From the NCBI RefSeq assembly GCF_003382365.1, contig NZ_QTSU01000002.1, positions 372,001-436,000 on the forward strand: a DNA stretch of 64,000 nt. The letters are read 5' to 3'. This DNA is from Lysobacter silvisoli (GTDB taxonomy: Bacteria > Pseudomonadota > Gammaproteobacteria > Xanthomonadales > Xanthomonadaceae). The notes beneath the pieces are model-generated. The model did not search any database. It saw only the letters and a list, made by a program, of their open reading frames with translations, and was not told where the DNA came from. Below are positions 54,104 through 63,031 of the stretch, piece after piece; the stretch's first letter is position 1, and each line of letters begins with the position of its first letter. The translations under genes were made by a program, and so were the position numbers.

Positions 54104-57100
54104 ATGGACAAGTTCGTAGGCCGCTGCGCGGCCGTGGCTTTGGCTTTCCTGATCTCAGGCGGCGCCCAGGCGCAGGTCGTGATCAGCCAGGTATACGGCG
54201 GAGGCGGCAATTCCGGCGCCACGCTGAAGAGCGACTTCATCGAATTGCGCAACAACGGCGCCACGCCGGTGGACCTGAGCGGATGGAGCGTGCAGTACGC
54301 ATCCTCCGCAGGCACCACGTGGGCACGCACGCCGCTCACCGGCAGCATTCCCGCCGGCGGCTACTACCTGATCAAGCAGGCCGACGGCGCCGGCGGCACC
54401 GTCGACCTGCCCACGCCCGACGCGACCGGCACCCTGGCCATGGCCGGCACCGCCGGCAAGGTCGCGCTGGTCAACAACAACACCTCGCTGAGCGGCGCCT
54501 GCCCGGTCGGCGGCGCCACCGTGGTCGACTTCGTCGGCTACGGCACCGCCGCCAACTGCTCCGAGACCGCGCCCACCGCGACGCTGACCAACTCCACGGC
54601 GGCGCTGCGCAAGAACGACGGCGCCACCGACACCGGCAACAACAGCGCCGACTTCAGCACCGGTGCGCCGACGCCGCGCAACACCGGCACCACGCCGCCG
54701 CAGCCGCCGGACCCGCCGGTCGCGCTGACCATCGCCCAGATCCAGGGCAGCGGCCTGCTGTCGGCCTACGACGACAAGCTGGTGGTGACCGAAGGCATCG
54801 TCACCGCGCGCAAGTTCAACAACGGCTTCTTCCTGCAGAGCGCCAACGACGACGGCGACCCGAACACCTCCGACGCGGTGTTCGTGTTCACCGGCGCCGC
54901 GCCGCCGGCCAGCGCCGCCGTGGGCAACCGCGTGCGCGTGACCGCCAAGGTCGACGAATTCACTCCGGCCTCGAACCCGAACCAGCTCAGCATCACCGAA
55001 CTGGTTTCGCCGACGGTGGAACTGCTGGAAACCGGCGTGGCCCTGCCCGCCGCGATCGAGCTGACCTCGGCCGAACTCGGCGCCAACGCCACCCCGGGCA
55101 CGCTGGAACGCCTGGAAGCGATGCGCGTGAGCGTGGCCCAGTCCGTGGCGGTCTCCGGTTCGGACGGCAGCATCGACGAGGACGACGCCAACTCGTCCAG
55201 CGACGGCGTGTTCTACGTGCGCCTGCCCGAGGTGGCCGTGCCGTTCCGCGAGCCGGGCATCGGCATCATGGACACCATTCCGATCCCGGCCGGCAAGAAC
55301 CCGCCGCGCTTCGACACCAACCAGGAACGCCTGATGGTGCGCAGCCGCGGCCAGATCGGCGCCGCCGCGCTGTCGGTCGACGGCCAGGCGCAGATCTCCG
55401 GCCTGCTCGGCGTGCTGGACTACTTCGCCGGCACCTGGGCGCTGCTGCCCGACACCGCCACCCCGCCGACCTTCGCCGGCGGCAAGCAGCCCGAAGCGGT
55501 GGCCGACGCCGGTTACGAAGACATCACCATCGGCGGCTTCAACCTGCTGCGCTTCTTCGACGAAATCGCCGAGAGCAACGGCGCGCCGACGCTGAAGCCC
55601 GAAGCGGTGGAGAAGCGCCTGGGCAAGACCTCGGCCGCGATCTGCCAGTACCTGAAGACGCCCGACATCCTGGGCGTGGTCGAAGTCGAGAACGTCAGCA
55701 TCCTGGGCCGCCTGGCCGACCGCATCAACAGCAGCTGCGCCAGCGCTCCGGGCTACGTGCCCTACCTGGTCTCGGGCAACGATCCGGGCGGCATCAACGT
55801 CGGCTTCCTGGTCGCCACCCGCGACAGCGGCGCCCAGCCGCGCGTGGAAGTGGTCGAGGTGGTGCAGTACGGCAAGACCGCCACCTTCGCCAACCCCAAC
55901 GGCAGCACCGCCCTGCTCAACGACCGCCCGCCGCTGCTGCTGCGCGCGATCGTGCACCAGGACAACGGCGCTTCGTACCCGATCACGGTGATCGCCAACC
56001 ACCTGCGCTCGCTCAACGGCATCGACGATGTCGCCCCGGGCGGCAGCGGCTGGGCCACCGAGGGTGCGCGCGTGCGCGCCAAGCGCGGCGCGCAGGCGGC
56101 CTACCTGGCCGGCCTGATCGAGCAACTGCAGCAGACCAACCCGAGCGAGAAGATCGTGCTGGTCGGCGACTTCAACGCGTTCGAGTTCAACGACGGCTAC
56201 ACCGACGTGCTGGGCATCATCAAGGGCGAGGAAGCGCCGGAAGACCAGGTGCTGACCTACGTCGACAGCCCGCTGACCTCGATCTTCGTCGACGGTTCGC
56301 AGCTGATCGCCGACCCGGCGCAGCGCTATTCCTACGTGTTCGAAGGCAACGCGCAGACCCTGGATCACGTGCTGGTCAACGAAGCGCTGGTGATGGACAA
56401 CGTCGGCTTGGCGGTCGACCACGCCCGCATCAACGCCGACTTCGGCGTGTTCCGCTTCGGCGACGCCAGCCAGCCGCTGCGCGTGTCCGACCACGACCCG
56501 GTGCGCCTGACCCTGACCGTGCCGGCCTTCCGCAGCGCCGACCTGGCGGTGACCGCCGCCGCGACCCCGGCCAGCGCCCGCGCCGGCCAAACGGCGACTT
56601 ACACGGCCACCGTGGTCAACCACGGTCCCAGCGAAGCCGATCACGCCGCCGTGGCCTTCGTGTTCGACGCCCTGGTGGCGCCGGTCGCGACCGCGCCGGC
56701 CGGCTGGACCTGCGCCGCGCCGGTGCAGGACGCCGCCACCACCACGGTCTCGTGCACAGTGCCGGCCCTGGCTTCGCAGGCCTCCGCCTCGTTCTCGCTC
56801 AGCGTGACCTTGCCGGTCCTGGCCAGCGGCACCCCGCTGCGCATGGCGGTGGCGGCGCAGTCGCAGACCCGCGATCCGGCCAACGGCGACAACCAGGCCT
56901 CGGCCGAAGTGGTCGTCACCACCCTGGCCGACCTGTCGGTGCAGATCGCCGGCGGCGCGCTGCCGGTGCGCAAGGGCGCCATCGCGACCTTCCTGGTGCC
57001 GGTGACCAACGCCGGCCCGGACGCCGCCGCCCAGCCCAAGCTGGTGCTGACCGGCAACGTCGCGGTGTCCGCCGCGGCCGTGGCCGCGCCGGCCGGCTGG

Positions 57101-57319
57101 ACCTGCGCCCGCACCGCGGTGCCCACCGGCTTCCGCGCCGAGTGCAACCGCAGCAGCCACCTGAACCGCGGTACCCAGTGGTTCGCGCTGGCCGTGGTCG
57201 TGCCGGAACGTCCGGCCGTGGGCAGCGCCCTGGTGTTCGACGCGACCGTCAGCGCGCAGACCCCGGACCCGGTCGTCAGCAACAACAGCGACAGCATCAG
57301 CGTGCAGATCCGTCGCTGA
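54104..57319 (+). CDS. Secreted ExeM/NucH-type extracellular nuclease
   Basis: A 1071-residue exported protein. Signal peptide MDKFVGRCAAVALAFLISGGAQA; lamin-tail domain (about 25-150, SDFIELRNNG); OB-like ExeM N-region (about 175-390); endonuclease/exonuclease/phosphatase domain (about 430-800) with ANHLRS near 630, LVGDFNAFE near 687 and SDHDPVRL near 795; then two DUF11-type repeats (about 810-1060). ExeM/NucH proteins degrade extracellular DNA for nutrition or biofilm escape. The ATG at 54104 has GGGGAAC upstream; an ATG 48 bases earlier would spoil the signal peptide. Probable type II secretion substrate. Confidence 0.9.
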   Translation: MDKFVGRCAAVALAFLISGGAQAQVVISQVYGGGGNSGATLKSDFIELRNNGATPVDLSGWSVQYASSAGTTWARTPLTGSIPAGGYYLIKQADGAGGTVDLPTPDATGTLAMAGTAGKVALVNNNTSLSGACPVGGATVVDFVGYGTAANCSETAPTATLTNSTAALRKNDGATDTGNNSADFSTGAPTPRNTGTTPPQPPDPPVALTIAQIQGSGLLSAYDDKLVVTEGIVTARKFNNGFFLQSANDDGDPNTSDAVFVFTGAAPPASAAVGNRVRVTAKVDEFTPASNPNQLSITELVSPTVELLETGVALPAAIELTSAELGANATPGTLERLEAMRVSVAQSVAVSGSDGSIDEDDANSSSDGVFYVRLPEVAVPFREPGIGIMDTIPIPAGKNPPRFDTNQERLMVRSRGQIGAAALSVDGQAQISGLLGVLDYFAGTWALLPDTATPPTFAGGKQPEAVADAGYEDITIGGFNLLRFFDEIAESNGAPTLKPEAVEKRLGKTSAAICQYLKTPDILGVVEVENVSILGRLADRINSSCASAPGYVPYLVSGNDPGGINVGFLVATRDSGAQPRVEVVEVVQYGKTATFANPNGSTALLNDRPPLLLRAIVHQDNGASYPITVIANHLRSLNGIDDVAPGGSGWATEGARVRAKRGAQAAYLAGLIEQLQQTNPSEKIVLVGDFNAFEFNDGYTDVLGIIKGEEAPEDQVLTYVDSPLTSIFVDGSQLIADPAQRYSYVFEGNAQTLDHVLVNEALVMDNVGLAVDHARINADFGVFRFGDASQPLRVSDHDPVRLTLTVPAFRSADLAVTAAATPASARAGQTATYTATVVNHGPSEADHAAVAFVFDALVAPVATAPAGWTCAAPVQDAATTTVSCTVPALASQASASFSLSVTLPVLASGTPLRMAVAAQSQTRDPANGDNQASAEVVVTTLADLSVQIAGGALPVRKGAIATFLVPVTNAGPDAAAQPKLVLTGNVAVSAAAVAAPAGWTCARTAVPTGFRAECNRSSHLNRGTQWFALAVVVPERPAVGSALVFDATVSAQTPDPVVSNNSDSISVQIRR

Positions 57320-57340
57320 TTCCGGCTGCATAGCAACACG

Positions 57341-57374
57341 CGAAGGGCGCGGCGCAAGCCGCGCCCTTTTCCTT
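57341..57374 (+). terminator. Rho-independent terminator after the nuclease gene
   Basis: AAGGGCGCGGC and GCCGCGCCCTT form a perfect 11-bp stem with a GCAA loop, followed by TTTTCCTTT. Strong GC-rich hairpin 22 bp after the stop. Confidence 0.9.
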
Positions 57375-57393
57375 TGCGCAACCCATCTTTGGC

Positions 57394-57499
57394 TTTGGGG
57401 TAGGAGCGGCGTGAGCCGCGACCCGAACCTGCAAATGCAGCGGCGGTGTCGTCGTAGTTGTGTGGTCGCGGTCGCGGCTCACGCCGCTCCTACCCCAAA
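57394..57499. repeat. REP-like inverted pair
   Basis: TTTGGGGTAGGAGCGGCGTGA and its inverted copy flank about 60 bp. It occupies part of the 445-bp gap between the nuclease and the E1alpha gene. The rest (57500-57764) presumably carries the promoter of the dehydrogenase operon; no clear -10/-35 pair is seen. Confidence 0.85.
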
Positions 57500-57764
57500 G
57501 TGGGGCGCTCCATACGCCTGCGTCCGCCGCCCGCCTAGCCCGTCCGGCGATTTTTTGCATGCCGCAGCGCGCAACGGCGCTTAACACGCCTTTGGGTATC
57601 ATCGGCGCACCACGCAACGGCCGCCGCAAGGGCCGCTGCCGCAGCGCCAGGCCCGCAGCATGCAACCGCGGGCCCAGCCAGTCTGAACGGTCCGCGCGCC
57701 GGCACTGGATCCGGGCGCGACACGGTTCGGGCCTCCCCCCTCCTTAACTAGGGATTGCCCAGCG

Positions 57765-58838
57765 ATGACCGTCGCCGCGAGCTTCGAAATCGAATACCTG
57801 CAATACCTCGGCCCCGACGGCACCCCCGTGGCCGAACTGCCGCCCGCCTTCCGCGACGCAAAGCAGCTACTGCCGCTGTTCAAGCAGATGCTGTTCGTGC
57901 GCGTGTTCGACAGCAAGGCCATCGCCCTGCAGCGCACCGGCAAGCTCGGCACCTACGCCGCCTGCCTGGGCCACGAGGCCACCCACGTCGGCATCGGCGC
58001 CTCGATGCAGCCCGACGACGTGTTCGCGCCCAGCTACCGCGAGTACGGCGCGCAGTTCATGCGCGGCGTGCTGCCGCGCGAAGTGCTGATGTACTGGGGC
58101 GGCGACGAACGCGGCAACGACTTCTCCGGGCCGAAGAAGGACTTCTCCTGGTGCGTGCCGATCTCGACCCAGTGCCTGCACGCCGCCGGCGCCGCGCTCG
58201 CGTTCAAGCTGCGCAAGGAAAAGAACCTGGCCGTGGCCTGCTGCGGCGACGGCGGTTCGTCCAAGACCGACTTCTACGCCGCGCTGAATTCCGCCGGCGC
58301 TTACCAGCTGCCGCTGATCCTGTGCGTGATCAACAACGGCTGGGCGATCTCGGTGCCGCGCTCGGCCCAGACCGGCGCCAAGACCCTGGCCCAGAAGGGC
58401 CTGGCCGGCGGCCTGCACTGCCTGCAGGTGGACGGCAACGACCTGATCGCTGTGCTCGAAGGCATGCGCCGCGCCGCCGAGCGCGCGCGCAACGGCGACG
58501 GCGGCAGCGTGATCGAATTCATGACCTACCGCCTGCACGATCACACCACCGCCGACGACGCCCGCCGCTACCGCGGCGAAGAGGAAGTCAAGGACGCCTG
58601 GACCCGCGACCCGGTGCCGCGCCTGCGCGCCTACCTGACCGCGCAGGGCGTGTGGAACGAGGCCGAGGAACAGGCCTGGGCCGAGGAATGCGCTTCCAAG
58701 GTCGACGTGGAAATCAACGCCTACCTGGAAACCCCGGTGCAGCCGGTGGAAGCCATGTTCGACTACCTCTACGCCGATCCGCCGCCGGACCTGCTCGCCC
58801 AACGCGCCGCCGCGCTCGCCCTGGAGGGCCGCCGATGA
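57765..58838 (+). CDS. 2-oxo acid dehydrogenase E1 component, alpha subunit
   Basis: Thiamine-diphosphate-dependent decarboxylase half of a pyruvate or branched-chain 2-oxo acid dehydrogenase. 357 residues; TPP motif CCGDGGSSKTDFYAALNSAGAYQLPLILCVINNGWAIS (GDG...NN), and TYRLHDHTTADDARRYR, the phosphorylation-loop segment of E1alpha proteins. Sequence features do not separate pyruvate from 2-oxoisovalerate; Lysobacter is rich in iso-branched fatty acids, so the branched-chain form is plausible. ATGA overlap with the beta gene. Confidence 0.93.
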   Translation: MTVAASFEIEYLQYLGPDGTPVAELPPAFRDAKQLLPLFKQMLFVRVFDSKAIALQRTGKLGTYAACLGHEATHVGIGASMQPDDVFAPSYREYGAQFMRGVLPREVLMYWGGDERGNDFSGPKKDFSWCVPISTQCLHAAGAALAFKLRKEKNLAVACCGDGGSSKTDFYAALNSAGAYQLPLILCVINNGWAISVPRSAQTGAKTLAQKGLAGGLHCLQVDGNDLIAVLEGMRRAAERARNGDGGSVIEFMTYRLHDHTTADDARRYRGEEEVKDAWTRDPVPRLRAYLTAQGVWNEAEEQAWAEECASKVDVEINAYLETPVQPVEAMFDYLYADPPPDLLAQRAAALALEGRR

Positions 58839-59866
58839 ACGTCGATACCCAAGCCAAGGTCGACACCGCCAAGGCCGCCGCCGCGCCGGTCGCGATCACC
58901 CTGATCGAAGCCATCACCCAGGCCCTGGCCTACGAAATGCGCGCCGACGAGACCGTGCTGGTGCTGGGCGAGGACGTGGGCGTGAACGGCGGCGTGTTCC
59001 GCGCCACCGCCGGCCTGCAGCAGCAGTTCGGTCCCGAGCGCGTGCTCGACACGCCGCTGGACGAAACCACCATCGCCGGCCTCACCGTCGGCATGGCCGC
59101 GCAGGGCATGAAGCCGGTCGCCGAATCGCAGTTCGACGGCTTCGTCTACCCCATGGTCGACCACATCATCTGCCACGCCGCGCGTTTCCGTTACCGCACG
59201 CGCGGCCGCCTGCACTGCCCGATGGTGCTGCGCGTACCGTGGGGCGGCGGCATCCGCGCGCCCGAGCACCACAGCGAGGCCAACGAAGCCATCTTCACCA
59301 ACGTGCCCGGCCTGCGCGTGGTCATGCCGTCCTCGCCCGCGCGCGCCTACGGCCTGCTGCTGGCCTCGATCCGCGACCCGGATCCGGTCATCTTCATGGA
59401 GCCCAAGCGCATCTACCGCCAGTACAAGGAAGTGGTCGCCGACGACGGCGAGGCGCTGCCGCTGGACGTGTGCTACGTGCTGCGCGACGGCAGCGACGTG
59501 ACCCTGGTCAGCTGGGGCGCGCAGGTCAAGGAAGCGCTGGAAGCGGCCGACAAGCTCGCCGCCGAGGGCATCAGCGCCGAAGTCGTCGACGTGGCCACGC
59601 TGCGCCCGCTGGACTTCGCCACCATCGCCGAATCGGTGAGCAAGACCGGCCGCTGCGTGATCGTGCACGAGGCAGCCAAGACCGCCGGCTTCGGCGCCGA
59701 GATCGCCGCGCGCCTGGCCGAGGAGTCCATGTACGACCTGCGCGCGCCGGTCGAACGCGTGACCGGCTACGACACCCACATCCCGCTGTTCCGCCTGGAA
59801 ATGAAATACCTGCCCAGCGTGGAACGCATCGTCGCCGCGGCCAAGCGCGCGCTGGCGGCGGGCTGA
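58835..59866 (+). CDS. 2-oxo acid dehydrogenase E1 component, beta subunit
   Basis: A 343-residue transketolase-like subunit that completes the TPP site of E1. Motifs: LGEDVGVNGGVFRATAGL with the catalytic Glu in EDVG, GFVYPMVDHIICHAARFRYRTRGR, APEHHSEANEAIFTNVPGLRVVMPSSPARAYGLL, and the C-terminal EAAKTAGFGAEIAARL. It starts at ATG 58835 within the alpha stop. Followed by a 10-bp gap to an SH3-like gene. Confidence 0.94.
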   Translation: MNVDTQAKVDTAKAAAAPVAITLIEAITQALAYEMRADETVLVLGEDVGVNGGVFRATAGLQQQFGPERVLDTPLDETTIAGLTVGMAAQGMKPVAESQFDGFVYPMVDHIICHAARFRYRTRGRLHCPMVLRVPWGGGIRAPEHHSEANEAIFTNVPGLRVVMPSSPARAYGLLLASIRDPDPVIFMEPKRIYRQYKEVVADDGEALPLDVCYVLRDGSDVTLVSWGAQVKEALEAADKLAAEGISAEVVDVATLRPLDFATIAESVSKTGRCVIVHEAAKTAGFGAEIAARLAEESMYDLRAPVERVTGYDTHIPLFRLEMKYLPSVERIVAAAKRALAAG

Positions 59867-59876
59867 GCCCCGGGCG

Positions 59877-60226
59877 ATGCGCCGCGCCCGCGTCGTCGTC
59901 GCCCACCGCGCCCCGGATCGCCCGCCGATCCGGGTCGCGCGCGGCCAGCGCGTGACCCTGGGCGACCGCGATCGCGACTGGCCGCAGTTCGTCTGGACCA
60001 CCCTGGCCGAAGGCCACGGCGGCTGGGTGCCGGCGGCGCTGTTCGACGGCGACCACGGCCCGGCGACCGCGCTCAACGACTACGACACCCGCGAACTGGA
60101 TGCCGAGGCCGACGAGATCGTGACGCTGCAGTACGAACTGGCCGACTGGTGGTGGGCGAGCAACGCGCGCGGCGACGAGGGTTGGATCCCGACGCGCGCG
60201 CTGGATCTCATCGACGAGGACGGACC

Positions 60227-60230
<4 letters not shown>
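59877..60230 (+). CDS. SH3-like domain protein in the dehydrogenase operon
   Basis: A 117-residue protein of predicted beta structure with two SH3-like halves ([23 protein letters not shown]...[42 protein letters not shown]). No signal peptide. Function unknown; SH3-like small proteins of this kind often sit in metabolic operons. It overlaps the cupin start by ATGA. Confidence 0.75.
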
Positions 60231-60607
<377 letters not shown>

Positions 60608-60679
60608 CCCTTTCCGCCGCCGGCGCGTCCGGCGGACACCTTACGATCCGCAACCGCACAACCTAGAGACCGCCGAACC

Positions 60680-62026
60680 ATGACCGACAAGAAGACCTTC
60701 CTGCTCCCCGACCTCGGCGAAGGACTGCCCGACGCGACCATCGTCGAGTGGGCGGTGAAGGTGGGCGACACGGTGCGCCTGGACGACACCCTGGTGTCGA
60801 TGGAAACCGCCAAGGCCGTGGTCGAAGTGCCCTCGCCGGTGTCCGGCAAGGTGCTGAAGCTGGCCGGCGCCGCGGGCGACGTGATCGTCACCGGCACCAT
60901 GCTGGCCGAGTTCGAGATGGACCCGAACCTGCCGCAGCGCGCCGACGGCCAGGACACCGGCCACCACCACGGCGGCGGCCACGCCGCACCGGCCGCAGCA
61001 CCGGCGCCCGCCGCTGCCGCGCCCGAGGCTCCGGCCGAACGCGCCGACAGCGGCACCGTGGTCGGCGCCATGCAGAGCTCCGACGCCGTGCGCAGCGAGC
61101 AGGCCGTGGCCGTCGGCGGGATCAAGGCCATGCCGGCGGTGCGCGCGCTCGCGCGCAAGCTCGGCGTCGACCTGTCGCGCGTGCGCGCGACCGGCGCCGA
61201 GGGCGTGGTCACGATGGACGACGTCAAGCGCGCCGCCGCCGACGGCAGCGCGGCCGTGGGTGCCGCACCGGCGCGCGCCACTGCGGCCGCGCCCGTTGCA
61301 GCCGCAGCGCCGGCCGCCGCGCCGCAGCGCAGCGCGCTGTCCGCCTCCGGCCGCCCCATGCGCACCCAGCCGCCGGGCGTGTCCGTCACCGGCCAGCCCG
61401 AACAGCTCAAGGGCGTGCGCCGCAACATGGCCCGGGTCATGGCCGACTCGCACGCCAAGGTCGTGCCCACCACCCTCACCGACGACGCCGACATCCACGC
61501 CTGGGCGCCGGGCAACGACATCACCGGCCGCCTGGTCCGCGCCATCGTCGCCGCGTGCAAGGCCGTGCCCGCGCTCAACGCCTGGTTCGACGGCGAAGCG
61601 CTGACCCGCACCCTGCACCCGCACGTGGACATCGGCATCGCCGTGGACACCGACGACGGCCTGTTCGTGCCGGCGCTGCGCAACGCCGACGTGCTCGACG
61701 CGCGCGGCGTGCGCGAGGCGGTCAACCGCCTGCGCACCCAGGTCGAGGACCGCAGCATTCCGGCCTCGGAGCTGTCGGGCTACACCATCTCGCTGTCCAA
61801 CTTCGGCATGTTCGCCGGGCGCTACGCCACCCCGGTGATCGTGCCGCCGACCGTGGCCATCATCGCCGCCGGCAAGGGCCGCCATCAGATGACTCCGGTG
61901 ATGGGCGGCTTCGAATCGCACAAGGTCATTCCGCTGTCGCTGACCTTCGACCACCGCGCCTGCACCGGCGGCGAGGCCGCGCGCTTCCTCAAGACCATGC
62001 TGGACGACCTGGCGCGTCCCAACTAG
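60680..62026 (+). CDS. Dihydrolipoamide acyltransferase (E2)
   Basis: Core of the 2-oxo acid dehydrogenase complex; transfers the acyl group from lipoyl-lysine to CoA. The 448 residues read: lipoyl domain 1-80 with Lys45 in METAKAVVEV; Ala/Pro-rich linker (about 95-140); E3/E1-binding domain about 150-190 (PAVRALARKLGVDLSRV); catalytic domain 225-448. The active-site segment is FDHRACTGGEAARF, where the usual H-R-x-x-D-G Asp is Thr (about residue 430), an unusual change. No dihydrolipoamide dehydrogenase is in the window; the E3 partner must be encoded elsewhere. Confidence 0.92.
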   Translation: MTDKKTFLLPDLGEGLPDATIVEWAVKVGDTVRLDDTLVSMETAKAVVEVPSPVSGKVLKLAGAAGDVIVTGTMLAEFEMDPNLPQRADGQDTGHHHGGGHAAPAAAPAPAAAAPEAPAERADSGTVVGAMQSSDAVRSEQAVAVGGIKAMPAVRALARKLGVDLSRVRATGAEGVVTMDDVKRAAADGSAAVGAAPARATAAAPVAAAAPAAAPQRSALSASGRPMRTQPPGVSVTGQPEQLKGVRRNMARVMADSHAKVVPTTLTDDADIHAWAPGNDITGRLVRAIVAACKAVPALNAWFDGEALTRTLHPHVDIGIAVDTDDGLFVPALRNADVLDARGVREAVNRLRTQVEDRSIPASELSGYTISLSNFGMFAGRYATPVIVPPTVAIIAAGKGRHQMTPVMGGFESHKVIPLSLTFDHRACTGGEAARFLKTMLDDLARPN

Positions 62027-62048
62027 AGCGCGCCGAACGCAAAGCCGC

Positions 62049-62426
62049 ATGAGCCTGCACGCGCTCACGCCGATGCTGCGCACGCCGGACCTGGACGGCA
62101 CGGCGGCGTTCTACACCGGCACGCTGGGTTTCGCCCAGCGCGCCGGCAGCGTCGACGAGGGCTGGATCGCGTTGCAGCGCGACGGCGTGGAGCTGATGCT
62201 CAGCGGTTTCAACGCGCACGAAAACGATACGGCGCCGGCCTTCACCGGTTCCTTATACCTGCGCACCGATGATGTCGATGGCTGGTGGCGCACGCTCAAG
62301 GATGCCGCCCGCGTGTGCTATCCCATCGAGGATTTCGCTTACGGCATGCGCGAGTTCGCCGTGTACGACAACAACGGCTACCTGCTGCAGTTCGGCCAGC
62401 CCATCGCCTCCTTCGACGCTCCGTGA
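62049..62426 (+). CDS. VOC-family (glyoxalase/bleomycin-resistance-like) protein 1
   Basis: A 125-residue vicinal-oxygen-chelate fold protein: TPMLRTPDLDGTAAFYTGTLGFA, SGSLYLRTDDVDGWWRTL and EFAVYDNNGYLLQFGQPI. The C-terminal strand has Glu and Gln positions typical of metal-binding members. Substrate unknown. The ATG is 23 bp after the E2 stop. Confidence 0.88.
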   Translation: MSLHALTPMLRTPDLDGTAAFYTGTLGFAQRAGSVDEGWIALQRDGVELMLSGFNAHENDTAPAFTGSLYLRTDDVDGWWRTLKDAARVCYPIEDFAYGMREFAVYDNNGYLLQFGQPIASFDAP

Positions 62427-62436
62427 GGTCCACGCC

Positions 62437-62820
62437 ATGAGTCATCGCAGCCGCTTGGCCGGCTTCATCATCGATTGCCAAACCGGCGAGATCGCCGACG
62501 CCGCGCGCTTCTGGAGCGCGGCCCTGGGCCTGCAGCACGGCGAAACCGACGACGACGAAGGCGCGCTCTACGTCGACCTGCCGGGCCACGGTGCGCACCT
62601 GGCGATCATGGTGCAGAAGGTCGAGCACCCCTCGCGCGTGCACCTGGACATCGAAACCGACGACCTGGACGCCGAAGCCGACCGCCTGGAGAAACTGGGC
62701 GCCAAGCGCATAGCCTTCATCAAGCGCTGGTGGGTGATGGAAGCGCCCACGGGGCACCGCTTCTGCATCGTGCGGATGAAGCATCCGGAGCTGGGGCCGG
62801 CGCCTACGGTGTGGGACTAA
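62437..62820 (+). CDS. VOC-family protein 2
   Basis: A 127-residue glyoxalase-like protein (SRLAGFIIDCQTGEIADAARFWSAALGL; RVHLDIETDDLDAEADRLEKLGAKR; MEAPTGHRFCIVRM). Closest to a VOC subfamily of small uncharacterised proteins often paired in tandem. It follows VOC protein 1 by 10 bp. Followed by an inverted-repeat element, which may end the transcript. Confidence 0.85.
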   Translation: MSHRSRLAGFIIDCQTGEIADAARFWSAALGLQHGETDDDEGALYVDLPGHGAHLAIMVQKVEHPSRVHLDIETDDLDAEADRLEKLGAKRIAFIKRWWVMEAPTGHRFCIVRMKHPELGPAPTVWD

Positions 62821-62845
62821 GGGCGGCCCAGTCGCTGCTGAGAGC

Positions 62846-62987
62846 AAATCCCCCTCAATCCCCCTTTTCCAAAGGGGGAAGACAAGCCAAAGCGGGAACC
62901 GCGAACTCCGCACAGCAGCGCAACACCCCCCTTTTAAGCACCCCTTTTTAAGTTCCCCCCTTTGAAAAAGGGAGGCTAGGGGGATTT
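62846..62987. repeat. Inverted-repeat element (AAATCCCCCT...AGGGGGATTT)
   Basis: An imperfect palindrome of about 140 bp: AAATCCCCCTCAATCCCCCTTTTC... is mirrored by ...AAAGGGAGGCTAGGGGGATTT, enclosing about 70 bp with a CCCCCCTTTTAAGC tract. Resembles MITE-like dispersed repeats widespread in proteobacteria. A GTTGCT/GTTGCC microsatellite follows at 62988-63010. No gene inside. Confidence 0.75.
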
Positions 62988-63031
62988 GCCGTTGCTGTTG
63001 CCGTTGCTGCCACCGCCTCGCCCAACAACCC

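Noticed and set aside
54025-57333. Open frames of over 1000 codons in another plus frame and on the minus strand over the nuclease gene
   Set aside because: Shadows of the real gene; low-complexity Arg/Gly/Pro sequence and no motif.
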